Source of the DNA: Marinilabiliales bacterium
GTDB taxonomy: Bacteria; Bacteroidota; Bacteroidia; Bacteroidales; ML635J-15
Assembly (NCBI GenBank): GCA_002869385.1
Contig: PKTB01000006.1
Coordinates: 124,001-188,000 of the forward strand
Direction of reading: 5' to 3'
Length of the DNA stretch: 64,000 nt
This document shows, one piece after another, positions 38,301 to 51,600 of this stretch. Position numbers and translations under genes: made by a program. The first letter of the stretch is position 1; every line of letters starts with the position of its first letter. The notes under the pieces are model-generated. The model was given only the letters and a program-made list of their open reading frames with translations, was not told the origin of the DNA and ran no database searches.

Positions 38301-40125
38301 CTACGAACTTGGTGAAATTTCAGGCAATTTGGATGCATTTACCGATGCAAACTCATCAGTTGTTGCTTATCATTATGCAGTGGGAACCAGTCCCGGAGCA
38401 ACAGATTTAATTGACTGGACAGATAATGCTTTATCTCAAAGTTTTACTAATTCGAGCGTTACATTAATTGCAGGAAACACATATTATCTTAGTGTTAAAG
38501 CCGAAAATGGTGCTGGATTATTCTCAGATATTGAAGTTTCTGATGGATTACTGGCTGAAGGCATTACTTGTCCAAATGACACAACAGTATGTTTTAACTC
38601 TCCGGATTTTCCTTATGAATGGGGGGACCCTGAAGGTGGAAGCTTTTTTGGAGCTGGCTTTATGGGAGACAATTATTTTTCTGCAATGGTTGCAGGACCT
38701 GGTATTTTTACAGAAATCTATGAATATGGTTCTCAAACATGTGAGTTTTTCATTACAGTAAATGATGTGCCTTTTGTCATGTGCCCTGAAGATGTATATC
38801 TTCCAGTAGATGATCCTGAATGTACTATCACTGGTGCGTTGCCAATTGGTGGAACTTATTATTACAATGAAACTCCTGTTACAAGCTTTGATCCTTCAAC
38901 AAATGGTATTGGTACTTACACGATAATCTACGAGTATGTTACTCCCGAAAATTGCTCTGACTTTTGTACTTTTAATATATTCGTATACGAGCCTCTGGCT
39001 GTAAACTGTCCTGAAAACATGAGTGTATGTATAGATGATGCATCATTTACACTTTCCGGAGCTACACCTCCGGGAGGTAGCTACTCAGGAACTGGTGTAA
39101 GTGCAGGAGTGTTTAATCCAGCAGTTGCTGGTGCCGGAGAACACATAATAACATATACCTACGATACCGAATCGTGTAATTTTACTATTACCGTCAATGA
39201 TTTACCTGAAGTTATTTGCCCTTCTGATATAGATGTGACTACTGATGATAGTCAGTTTACACTTAGTGGAGCAACACCAGAAGGTGGAACATATTATATT
39301 GGTGGTAATCCTATAGTTGACTTTAATCCATCAGTTTACGGTGAGGGTGATTTTGAAGTTACATATCTTTATTCTGATGAATGTGAAAATTCATGCACAT
39401 TTATTATTCACGTAACAGAAATTATTGAAGTAACATGTCCTGAAAATTTCTCAACTTGTTTAAATGATGAACCAATAAGTCTAACTGGAGCTAGTCCTGA
39501 AGGTGGAACCTTTATAGGTCCTGGAGTTGATGCCGGAGTCTTTACTCCTGAAAACGCAGGCACAGGAGAACATGTTATTACATACTCCTACGATTTAACA
39601 GATTGTGAATTTACAATTACAACTAATGATGTTCCTGTTATTATATGCCCTGAAGATATTACTGTTACCTATCAGGATTCTCCTTTCCCATTAGAAGGTG
39701 GAGAGCCTGAAGGTGGAATTTACTCAATTGATGGAACACCGGTATCATATATAAATCCTCCTTCATACGAAACAGGAGATTACGAAATATTATACACCTA
39801 TACTGATCCATTAACGGGATGTTCAGAATCTTGCACTTTCAATCTAACAATTACTCCTTATGTGTTTATCAATCAGGAAGATTTGATTGAATTTGACATT
39901 TTCCCAAATCCAAATACAGGAACGTTTACAGTCTTATGTGTGGATGAACATAAAGATGCAATAGTAGAATTGTTTTCAATAGAGGGCAAATTAATTCATT
40001 CAGATATTTTAAATAAAGATATTAGAAGACTAGATTTTTCAATGCCTGAATTAAATTCCGGCATATACTTTATAAGAATATCATATGAAGATTTTATAAA
40101 AAATTATAAACTGGTGATTAGGTAA
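35368..40125 (+). pseudogene. Very large secreted PGRP/amidase with T9SS sorting domain, two in-frame stops
   Basis: A 1585-codon secreted protein starting at ATG 35368. A signal peptide comes first; the N-acetylmuramoyl-L-alanine amidase/PGRP-like domain lies at about 180-365 (PRSEWCGSYT, THTVIHHGAS, GHRDVNPGGTTCPGDAL, i.e. His, His and Cys zinc ligands). Two concanavalin-like modules (about 420-630 and 710-910) follow, then Ig-like repeats and a type A sorting domain (FDIFPNPNTGTF...). Stops at codons 82 (TAG, 35611) and 190 (TAA, 35935) both fall before the amidase core. Predicted to cut peptidoglycan outside the cell. Confidence 0.87.
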
Positions 40126-40207
40126 TTTTAATAAAATTTGATAAAATCTTATTTTTGTTTGTTTTATAATTTTTACTAAATTTACACCTTGAATTAACGC
40201 ACTTGTT

Positions 40208-40726
40208 ATGCAAAGAGGAATTCTGTTGACCTTATTTATTTTGGGCTGTTTTATTGTATATTCTCAAGAGAATAATCTTGATGAATTTGTTGAATCTCAA
40301 CAAAACAAATTAGTATATGATGAGTCGAAACTTATTCAGGCTCCAAATACAAATGTATTTTTAATTCCACCTTAACATTTTGTACCTGATCCAAATATAA
40401 ATGGTTTCGTACACCCCGGCTCGGCAACCACAATACAGGTTGTTGAAGTTCCCGGTAAAGACCTAAAGCAATTAAATGCTTCTATGAGTAAAGACTATAT
40501 CAATTCTCAAGGTGTAACATTTATTGACAAACAGAATATAACTACCGAAACTGGAAACAAAGCAATTATGTATACTGTTCATTTTACTTCAAACGAACTG
40601 GAATACGAGAGAATAATGTTTTTTACCGGTGATGAAAATCTTATTTGGATTAACGTTAATTATCCTATAACAATAAAAAAACTTATTTACCCTGCTGTTG
40701 AAGCATGTCTAAAATCTGTACAATAA
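40208..40726 (+). pseudogene. Conserved secreted hypothetical protein with in-frame TAA
   Basis: A 172-codon protein with signal peptide (about 1-19, IVYSQ). TAA at codon 56 (40373-40375) interrupts it between LIPP and HFVPDPN; the most likely lost residue is Glu, and the frame is open on both sides. It resembles a Bacteroidota family of unknown function with a GFVHPGSATTIQV central segment and a FFTGDENLIWINVNYP C-terminal part. Two nt before the first SprB-like gene, so probably co-transcribed. Confidence 0.75.
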
Positions 40727-40728
40727 CC

Positions 40729-43700
40729 ATGAGTAAAAGAATTAAAAACATATCACTCCTGTTAATTACAGTATTTACATTTTCAACAGGAGCTTTTGCC
40801 CAAAATGATTTGGTTCATGAGATGTGGTATTCATCCTATGACCAGAATATGTGGGGCCCCGATTCAGCGTACGGTATAAATGTTGACCATACCTTTTTTG
40901 ATATAGAAATAGATGAATCCTGGGGTTTTTCTGAAATTGAAGAATTTCTAGGCCAACAATTTGGTGTCGGAATGGATTTAGGCATTTATGCACTTCTTAG
41001 ATCTTCATTTGAAGCACACGGTTTCTACACCGGCAACTTCAGTCTAGACTACCCTATTGCTGTTACTATGGACTTCCCCGAAGATGCAACTTTTAATTAT
41101 GGGGGACCAGCCACTATTCACTCTTCTTACGAAGTCACTGATGGATGGATGCTGGAAACCGAATTTCCACCCGTTGGTGTAATTACACTAGATTTGGAAT
41201 ACGAATTTAATCCATTTATGGATATTCTCGTTTGTGTCTTTAGTTGTGATACAATTCATCTTATCCCGGCAGCAGTACAGGTTCCACACACATTGGATAC
41301 ATTATTTCATATTAATGCTGAAACAGAATATGCTATTTATCCATGTTATGTTGGAGATGAATTTCAGTTTTGTCACGACTACGAGCTCCCGATAGATATT
41401 GATTTTACTGATCTGGTTGGATTCAACTTTGAAGCACATGTTGATTTACCTTACGTAGAAACCGAAGATTATATTGAAGAAGGCACAAATTGTTTAATTG
41501 CACAGGGAGATGATCCCTATATGGATATTAACTTGGATGTTATAGGATTCCTGTACGTAATGGCAGGCTTTATTCCAGAGCCTGAAGGGCCACAAATTCA
41601 GGAAGCAATAGACTTCCTGAACGACACAATTTCTTATCCATTAAGTACTCCATTGGGAGATATCTCTTTTCAGATAGAATATTCGCTTCTAAGTGTTGAT
41701 TTCATTATTACAAATACTTTGAATCAAGATATATATTTCTGTCCGACAATATGGGCAACACTTGACTTCCCGGTTGAAATGGAATGGAGTGTAACAGATC
41801 CAAACAATGGAGATATCGAAGTTGAAAATGGATTCGGAGATACTATTACATTCGCTGTAGGAAATGACCTTACAATTCAATATCCATGTCATGACTGGGA
41901 TAGCATGTATGTCGGTTGTCAATATAACATACAGCCAACAATTCGAAATCACACATGGGATAGTATTGCATTTTCATTTGTAATAGAAGCTTTAAGTGCT
42001 GATATTACAATTGTCACACCTTTTAAATCGACAATTGCTCCTGCAACAATGCCGGAGTTCACTCTTCCATTCGAAGAAGAGGTTCCACCAAAAGCTCCCG
42101 AAATTGAGTATGCAGGATATTACGATGATTCTGAAGAAAAAGATATTGGTCCCTGGCATATAGGACCGCTGTTCGAATGGACAATAAGTCTCGGATATGT
42201 TCCCGTAACCTGGTTTGATGAAACCTGGGAATTAATGTGGTTCGAGGAAAATATTGAATTCGAAGGGACTTATATAAAACCATATGATAAATCAGAAGTA
42301 AATGCTCTCTTATTCACAAACGGTTCATATTGCTATGGCCAACCATACGACTATATTTATGCAGAAGCACAAAATGGAATTGAACCATACGATTTTGAAT
42401 GGTCTACAGGAGACCTAACATGGGATTTATACACTGACACTGACAGTATCTATGCCGTTCCTGGATATTACATGGTTACAATTACCGATGATAATGATTG
42501 TGAAAGTTATGACTCATTAACTGTTGCAGTAAATCCACCTCTAGTACATTCATTAACACCAACTGATCTTGATTGCTATGGATTCTTCACCGGTGCAATT
42601 GAAACAGAGATAAACGGAGGGACTCCTCCATATTTCTTTGATTGGTCAAATGGTAGTGAAGAACAGAGCCCTGATGAGTTAACCTCAGGATGGTATTACG
42701 TAACAATATCGGATTTTGTAAACTGTATGATAACTGATTCGGTATTCATTGACCAACCTGATTCACCGGTAACGATTGATTCTGAAGCAACACACATTCC
42801 TTGTCATGGTACGGATTATGGTTCTATTGATGTTACATTATCCGGAGCAACACCGCCATATACTGTAGAATGGTCAAGTGGTCAGACATATCAGGACCTT
42901 GACAATCTTCCTGCAGGATATTACACCATTTCTGTAACAGATGCTAACGATTGTCTATGGTCTGAAACAATACAAATTATAGAACCCGATTCCTTAATAA
43001 CAGAAATCACATCATCCAACATTCCATGTTTTGGTTTAGATAATGGAACTTTAAATGCACAAACTGACGGAGGGACACCTCCATATACATATCATTGGTT
43101 CCATGATTTAGGACATAATACTCCTATATTAACAAATATGCACCCGGGATTTTACTTTGTTTCTGTAACTGATGCAAATGGTTGTTCCGATACATCAAGT
43201 GCATCAATTTCTCAACCGGACGAATTAATCCTTGACTTTATTACATCTCATGTAAATTGTAAAGGTGGACACGATGGTTATATTATTGTCTCACCATCTG
43301 GTGGTGTTCCTGATTATGGTTTAGTTTGGAGCAATGGCTACTTTACTGACTCTATTGGCAACTTGCCTATAGGACCTTATACAATTACAGTTACTGATGA
43401 TAATGGTTGTCTAAGTATTGAAACAATTACAATTACAGAACCTCTATATTCCTTGGACGCTAACTTTACAGAGATAAATAATGTTAGTTGTTTTGGTTTC
43501 TCAGATGCTAGTGCAAATGTACTACCGACTGGCGGCACATCGCCATATATTGTTCAATGGGAAGATGGTGTAACTCAAACTGATTTTTATGGAACAGATC
43601 TGCCTGCAGGTACATATTACAATATTACCGTAACAGATGATAATGATTGTGTTTACTTTGACAGTATAATGTTCACACAACCTCCACTATTAGTTTTAAA

Positions 43701-44628
43701 TGGAACAACTTCACCTGTTGAATGTGGAGTATCTGCCGGTAGTGGTACTGTTACACCTGAAGGTGGAACCCAACAATATTCATATTTATGGTCTAATAAT
43801 GAAACAAGCCAATCAGCAAATAATCTTCCAACCGGAGAAGTTTCCGTAATAGTTACAGACTATCAAAATTGTGTTTACACATTATATCTTAATGTTGATA
43901 AAACAGGTAAGATTTACGGCTCTTATGCACTCCTTGAACCAAATAACTGCTTTAGAGATAGTATTGCTAAAGCTGTAGCATATTTGCCTGATGGTACTGC
44001 TCCATTGAGTTTTATCTGGTCAGACGGACAAACTACAGACACTGCCATAAACCTTCCAGCAGGTAATTATCTTGTTTATGCATCTGATAAATATAATTGT
44101 TCTGATACAATTGAAGTACTTATCAATCATCCTGATTCAATAAATCCAAATTTAATTATTACTCAACCATCATGTAGTAATGTTTACGATGGTGCGCTTG
44201 AAGCTGTTCCTTCAGGTGGCACTCCTGAATATTTATATTACTGGGATACCGGTGATGATAGTAATAAAATTTCAGAAATAAGAGATGGGTATTATACCTT
44301 GACTATTACAGATGCCAATAATTGTTAATTCATATATTATATAGATTTAAATGAAGCTGAGTATTGTGTAACTGTTTATAATACAATCACACAAAACAAC
44401 GATGGTGCTAATGATACTTGGATAATTGAAAATATTGAACAATTCCAATTTAACGAGGTTTGGATTTTTAATAGAGTTGGGAATGAAGTATTCCATGTAG
44501 AAGGATATCAAAATGATTGGTATGCAACATTTAATGGTAAAGATTTACCTGAAGCTACATACTATTATATCATCGACCTTGGTGATGGTAGAGACCCAAT
44601 TAAAGGACATGTAACTATAATAAGATAG
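40729..44628 (+). pseudogene. SprB-repeat adhesin with type B C-terminal domain, in-frame TAA
   Basis: A 1299-codon surface protein from ATG 40729. The N-terminal half (about 1-530) has a signal peptide and Tyr/Asp/Glu-rich beta domains without an assigned fold. About eight SprB-type repeats follow (CYGFFTGAIETEINGGTPPYFFDWSNG and similar, about 580-1195). TAA at codon 1200 (44326-44328) separates them from a CHU_C-type gliding-associated domain (about 1201-1299). A PorP/SprF gene starts 5 nt later. SprB-type proteins are motility or attachment adhesins exported by T9SS with a SprF partner; loss of the C-terminal domain would block export. Confidence 0.87.
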
Positions 44629-44633
44629 ATAAG

Positions 44634-45578
44634 ATGAAGCAGAAATATATAAAATATATAATTATAGTTTCGGGTTTAATTTTACTGAACTTCACAAATC
44701 TATTCGGACAGCAATTACCTCATTTTAGAAATCCGTATTTCAACTTAACTGTCATGAACCCTGCAACACTTACTGTTACAGACATACCTGACATTATGCT
44801 TGACCATAGAGCCCAATTGATTGGATTTACAGGAGCTCCAAGGATATCAACCCTATCCGGCAAATATCTTTTTAGAGAAGATATGGGAGCTGGCGCCTAC
44901 ATAATGAACGATACTTACGGTATTACACAACGTCTAGACTTTAGTTTAGATTATGCATACCTTTTAAAAACAGAACAGTTTCACTTAAGCTTCGGACTGG
45001 CATGGACATTGACTCAATATAAGATAAATGGAACTGAAATAAGTATTTACGATTCTTACGACCAGGTAATAAATCAAACAATTGACGATAAAACTTGGAA
45101 ACCTGATGCAAACGCAGGAATATTTATTTACAATAATAATTTTTACGCAGGTTTTTCTGTACTTCAATTGTTTAAAACAAAATATACATTTTTCCAGAGT
45201 ACTAATGAAGTTCCAGGTTTAATACAAGATCAAAGACATTTTACTATTTCAGGTGCTTATAATATTTATGACTCTCAAAACCAGCATAAAATATCTCCTT
45301 TTACAAATATTTATCTTGCTAAAGGAACCCCATTTAAATTTGACCTCGGTGCAAATTATTCTTACAAATCATCATTTCTTTCTTCACTATACTTGAGTAA
45401 AGGAGATGCATTAGTTTTTTCAGCAGGATATAAGTATGACAGATACTACTTTTCATACTCATTTGATTTTGTCTTATCAAGAATAAAGAATGTAAGTAGT
45501 GGAGCTCATGAAATTTGCATCGGAGTTTATTTAAGCAAACCTGAAACTACAACTGTTGGATCAAATCCAATGTTTTAA
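44634..45578 (+). CDS. PorP/SprF-family outer-membrane protein 1
   Basis: Protein of 314 residues with signal peptide (about 1-25, FGQ) and the family start QLPHFRNPYFNLTVMNPATLT. It is predicted to form a beta-barrel that helps T9SS substrates with type B C-terminal domains reach the surface, as SprF does for SprB in Flavobacterium. It sits directly after the first SprB-like gene, so it is its probable partner (inference). Homology to gliding motility protein SprF or to PorP in periodontal relatives is by pattern only. Confidence 0.88.
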   Translation: MKQKYIKYIIIVSGLILLNFTNLFGQQLPHFRNPYFNLTVMNPATLTVTDIPDIMLDHRAQLIGFTGAPRISTLSGKYLFREDMGAGAYIMNDTYGITQRLDFSLDYAYLLKTEQFHLSFGLAWTLTQYKINGTEISIYDSYDQVINQTIDDKTWKPDANAGIFIYNNNFYAGFSVLQLFKTKYTFFQSTNEVPGLIQDQRHFTISGAYNIYDSQNQHKISPFTNIYLAKGTPFKFDLGANYSYKSSFLSSLYLSKGDALVFSAGYKYDRYYFSYSFDFVLSRIKNVSSGAHEICIGVYLSKPETTTVGSNPMF

Positions 45579-45674
45579 AATTATTCAACTCTAAGATAGA
45601 CAACTTTAAGCTTTTTTTTTCGTTTTAATAATAAAGAAACTGAAAATATTTGGCACTCTTCAGTTTCAAATTTT

Positions 45675-45682
45675 TATATTTG
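45675..45682 (+). promoter_or_regulatory. Bacteroidota promoter for the giant adhesin (TTTG-N22-TATATTTG)
   Basis: TTTG at 45649-45652 and TATATTTG at 45675-45682 match the -33/-7 consensus. The first possible ATG (45691) is only 8 nt downstream, so the second ATG (45712) is a reasonable alternative start. Confidence 0.6.
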
Positions 45683-45690
45683 TGCTGTAG

Positions 45691-48600
45691 ATGCTTACTA
45701 AGTATTTGAAAATGCTAAAATTAAAAACATCTTTATTGGTAATAACTACGTTATTGCTCTTGCATTTTAATGCATTTTCTCAGTGTTTCAATCCAGAAAC
45801 GCAAAAACCTTCTTATGCAGTAAACGGAACTAATATTGAGTCTAATGTAGGCACCTGGGAAACAATAGGACAAAACTACAATGCAAAAGACTTTGTTATC
45901 TTCAATCTTAAGGGTGGCTTTACATATGAATGGGAAGTTTGCGGAAATACAAATTTTGAAAATCCAAACATTTCTTTATTCAGAGAGTCCCAATTTGATA
46001 CTCAGAACCTTATCTATACTCAATCAGGAACATGTGCCAGTATTTTTTATATCGCCCCAACAAACCAAACCGTAAGCCTACTGATTAGCAATTCAGATTG
46101 TTCTTCAAATACTACAGATTTAATATTAAAATGGAGAACAACCTGTAAACCTTCATATTTAACAAAAGCCACAACAGACCATGGTGGTGCTGATTGGATT
46201 ATCAGTGCAGACCAATTTGTAGATGGAGACCATATAAACGTTGGAAGTTTTATAATTAACTCCGGAGTAACAGCTACATTATCCAGTGCATCATTTCATG
46301 TTGAAGCTGTTGATATCATTATTAACGGTACTATTGATGGAAACTACAAAGGTGATCCCGGTGGTATTGGTGGTATTGGAGGAAGTACTTCAATCGGTTC
46401 CGATGGTTCATGTAGCTCTGGTGGTGTCGGACAGGCAGGTACTGACGGGTCAGGAAGTGGCCCCGGATTTGCCGGTGGAGACGGTTTACTGGGTGGGTGC
46501 ACATCTCTTAATTGCACAGCATGTACTGATGGCTATATTGCAGGAAGTGGTGGTGCAGGAAGTGGTGGTGGTGCAGCACATTATGACGATGGAAATATTT
46601 CACAATCAGGAGCACAAGCTGCTGATGTAAATGAAACATCAGCTATTGGCGGATTTGGTGGAAACGGACCTTGGTTTGCATCATTTGCCTATGGGGATGA
46701 TGTCTCTGAATCGGTAATGCAAGGGTCCGGTGGTGCCGGTGGCGGAGGTGGTGGCGGTGGCTATACCGCAGGAACAAATGGTGGAAATGGAGGTGCCGGT
46801 GGTGGTATGGTCGAACTTATAGCATCAAACACTGTAACAATAAGTGCCACAGGAGCAATATACTGCAACGGATACGATGGTGAAGCCGGCGGTAATGGCG
46901 GATATGGTTCTCTTGACAATTCATACGAATGCTTTGATGACGGATATCTCGAAAGTACAGATAATTGCGGTGCCTGTCCTGCAATAGGAAACTATTATGG
47001 ATCCGGTGGTGCCGGAGGCGGTGCCGGAGGTGGCAGTGGTGGTGGAATTTTAATATCTTCTGCTGACCTTGCGACGATTCTTGGAATTCTTGAAGTTGCC
47101 GGCGGTGAAGGCGGTGATGCAGGTTATCCAAACTCTACTCAGGGAGCTTGCTTTAGAAATGCCAGAGGAGGATCCGGTGGTGGTGGTGGTAGAATAAAAA
47201 TATTTAGAAATCCATGTTTGGAGAATCAAATTAACCCAACAATAAATTTATTAGGAGGGTTACCAGGAGCATCAATTGGTGGTAGCGTTGAAAGAGCTGC
47301 TTCAGGTATTAAGCTATTACTTGACCATCCTAGTTATGTTCCTTTTGACGAAGGTGCTATCGCAACAGATCAGGATATATGTGTTAGTGGCGTTCCTGAC
47401 CCAATTGCTGTTTCATCAGTACCTACAGGAGGTATTGGGGTTTACACATATCAATGGTTGCAATGTACTGCTGCAGATTGTACTAATCCCCCGGTTGGTT
47501 ATACTCCTATTGGTGGAGCAACATCAGACAACTATACTCCTCCTGCCCTAACAGGAACTGTTTATTATTCTCTAATGGTCCAATCCGGAAGTGAAGAATG
47601 TCGTGAATGGACAGAACCGGTAATAATAAATGTTCATCCTGATCCAAGTATGTCAATCCTTGCATCAGAAAACGAAGTATGTGAAGATGAACCTCTCAGC
47701 ATTACAGCAACTGTAACAGGTGGATTTGGTTCTTGTACTATACAATGGCAGTATTCTGATGATGGTGGTTCTACCTGGAATGATGTTGGAACAGGAGCTC
47801 TCACTTATGATGTACCAACAGATGTCGCATTTACAGACAGACAATATCGTGCAACTTATGACTGTACTGCTGATGGTTGCGACTTTGAAATATCTAATAT
47901 TGAAATAATAACTGTTGCTGAGGCTCCAGAATGGGATGTAATAAATGTAACACCTCCAGAAATATGTCTGAGTGGAGAAGTAACATTTGATGCAACAATC
48001 ACCGGTGGCTTGGGTGGTACAATTGAATGGTTTATAAGCCCATCAGGAGCCGGAACATGGTCAACAGTCACATCTCCTGACAATCCGGATGTAGGCGCAT
48101 GGGATTACCAGCCCGTCTATACTCCTGACGGTGCAGGATGTGATATTGATGATGCTCCGATAAATACAGTTAATGTTGTTGAAGACCCAATAATTAGCAT
48201 ATCCACAGCAGACACAGAAACTTGTGAAAATGATCCTTTAACTCTAAATGCATCTGCAAGTGGTGGTTCAGTAACTTGTTCTTATCAATGGCAATATTGG
48301 GACGGAGCTTCTTGGGTTAATGTCGGAACAGACTCTGATACATATATTTTACCTGCAGACAGTCCGAGTGTAGGAACTACTCACAGATGCCTTTACACTT
48401 GTGATGGTGAAGGTTGTGATCAGGCAATTTCAAATGAACTTATTATTGTTGTTCTTGAAAATCCTGATGTTGTTGCAACAGCTGACCCAAATCCTCAATG
48501 TTATGCAGAACCTGTCGATCTATCAGCAACAGCAAGCAATGGTACCGCTCCATATTCTTATGTTTGGGACAATGGCCTTGGAGCAGGACAAAATCACACA

Positions 48601-51600
48601 GTCAATCAAACAACAAATACAACATACTCTGTTACTGTTACAGATGATGATGGTTGTACTGCAGAAACAAGTGTAGATGTTGTTGTCAACGAATTGCCAA
48701 ATGTTATAGCAAGCGCTACTCCAAATCCGGTTTGTGCAAACCAACATGTAGATTTAACTGCAACAGGTAGTGATGGAACATCTCCTTATACTTATGAATG
48801 GGATAATGGATTAGGAGTAGGACAAAATCACACTGTAAATACTGCATCAAGTACAAGCTACACAGTAACAGTATACGATGATAACGGTTGTTCAAACGAG
48901 AATACTGTTAACGTACAAGTCGAAGATATTCCAAACCTAATTGTAACAGAAACGTCACAAGCTACTTGTGGTGCAGAAAATGGTGAAGCAACAGCAACAC
49001 CTTCTGGAGGAACAGCACCTTACGATTACCTTTGGGATAATGGAGATAATAGTGCTGATGGAATTGCAGAAAATCTCCCTCCTGGATTAATCGGGGTAAC
49101 AGTTACTGATGATAACAGTTGTACTGCCTCAGGTTCTGTTACAATTACCAGCCCTTCCAGTATAGTTATTACCACAAGCGAAATAACACCTGTTACTTGT
49201 TATGGTGGAAATAATGGTGTTGGTAATATAGATATTACAGGAGGTACAACTCCTTATGATGTTACTTGGACAAATGGGACTACTAGTGGTAGTAGTTCAG
49301 GAATTGGTGAAGGTAACTTTGACATTACAAATCTTACCGGAGGTTTGTATCTCATAGAAGTTACTGATGCAGATAATTGTGTAGAAACCGAAACTCTTAC
49401 AATAAACGAACCTTCAGAAATAACATTAAATACAAATATTACTATTGAACCTGATTGTTTTAATGACACTGATGGTGAAGCCGAAATCACAGTATCGGGT
49501 GGAACAACAAATTATGACATTACTTGGGATAATGGATCTGTTAGCGGTTCTCTTACAGGGGTTGACGGAGGACCACATACATTAACCAATCTTGATGCCG
49601 GCACTTATGATGTTTCTGTTACAGATGCAAATACATGTACAGCTTCGTTTACATTTGATATTATCCAACCTGATGATATTACTATTACCCCTACAATGAC
49701 AAGTGAACCATCTTGCTTTGGATTTGATGATGGAGCAGCAACAGTAAGCATCTCAGGAGGAACATTAAATTATGACTTTACTTGGGATAATGGTTCTGTA
49801 AACGGCTCCATGACAAATGTTGACGGAGGACCTCACAGCCTAACAGATTTGGACGTTGGGACATATACAATAATCGTAACAGATGCAAATTCGTGTACTC
49901 AATCTACAACTTTAGATATAACAGAACCTGAAGAGATTGATATTACATTAAGCCTAATCCAAGATGTATCTTGCTTTAATGGAAACGATGGCTCTTTAAG
50001 TGTATCTATTACAGGAGGAGTTGCAGATTATGATATAACATATGATAACGGTTCAACAAGCGGAAGTCTAATAAATGTAGGAACTGGTCCTAATAATATT
50101 TCAGGTTTGGATTATGGAACTTATGGAGTTAGTGTTTACGATAATAATGGCTGTAGTTCTTCTGGTAGCATAGATATCGACGAACCATCTGAAATACTAC
50201 TTTCAGCCAGCATGACTACCGATGTTTCTTGTTATGGCTATTCAGACGGTGAAGGTGAAATTAATGTCTCTGGTGGCACTGAACCATATGATTTAGACTG
50301 GGACAATGGAACAACTTCGGGTAATTTAACCGGAGTATTAAATGGAACTCATTCAATAAGCGGATTAACAGCTGGAACTTACACTGTAACAGCAACAGAT
50401 AACAACTCATGTACTATAACAACAACATTTGATGTAACCGAACCTCCACAAATAACCAACACAATTACAATAACTTCACATGCTAACTGCTATGGAACAA
50501 CAGACGGTGGTTTTGATATTCTTATTTCCGGTGGAACAGCAAATTACAATCTCGATTGGACAAATGGAACATACTCAGACAACCTGACAAATGTTGATAT
50601 TGGGCCGCATCACATAACTAATATTCCAGGTGGAAACTACTCGATAACAATTACAGATGCCAATACTTGTGAGCAAATTGAGACTTTCACAATAACTGAA
50701 CCTACAGAACTTTTGTTAACGGAAAATGCCAATACAAACGTTTCTTGTCTTGGGGTAACAAACGGAAGCATCGAGATTGACATAAATGGGGGGACTCCTT
50801 TATATGATTTAACTTGGGACAATGGCAGCACCAATGGTAGTATGACAGATATAACCAACGGTACTCAAAACCTTACAGATCTCGATGCAGGCACCTATAA
50901 CATTGTTTTAACTGATAATAATGGCTGTACAACAGATATTGATGTTTTAATAGAAGAACCTGCAACAATCTTGGAATTAAATATTTTAAATATTACAGAT
51001 GCAAGCTGCGTTGGTGTAAGTGATGGTTCAGCAATAGTTGAGGCAACAGGAGGTGTCAGCCCTTATTTATATTCATGGGACGATCCTAATGGTCTTAATG
51101 ATCAAATTACAAATGTAACTGCCAACACATACAATGTAACAGTTACTGATGATTGGAACTGTAGTGTAACAATTCCTGTTACAATTGGGCAACCTGCAGA
51201 TGGGTTAGCTGCAACATATACAACTACAGAAGTATCATGCCCCGGAGGAAATGATGGTGAAATAATCTTATCTCCTACAGGTGGAACCGCTCCTTATACA
51301 TACAATTGGGATCCGGATGTGTCAAGTACAGAAACTGCTTCGGGACTTACTGTTGGTGCTTATGATATTACGATTAATGATGCCGGAACCTGTGAGCTTA
51401 TTATGTCAATTGATGTTGAGTTAGACCCGAATGCATTATCTGTTGAATTCATCAGTTCAGATTCTGTAAGTTGTTTTGGCCTTAATAACGGGAGTCTTAC
51501 AATTCTGGCAAGTGGAGGTCAGGCACCTTATAACTATTTATGGAGTAACGGACCAAATATTGTTACTACCACCGGACCTGCAGGTGATTATACAATTTCT

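Noticed and set aside
1594..44328. Alternative genetic code explaining the in-frame stops
   Set aside because: All three stop codons interrupt genes, and all three also end intact genes here, so no single reassignment works. Suppression or sequence error stays open.
46286..47131. Open frames on both strands across the Gly-rich part of the giant adhesin
   Set aside because: The GGT/GGA-rich coding strand lacks stops in other frames by composition; the main frame has the signal peptide, repeats and sorting domain.
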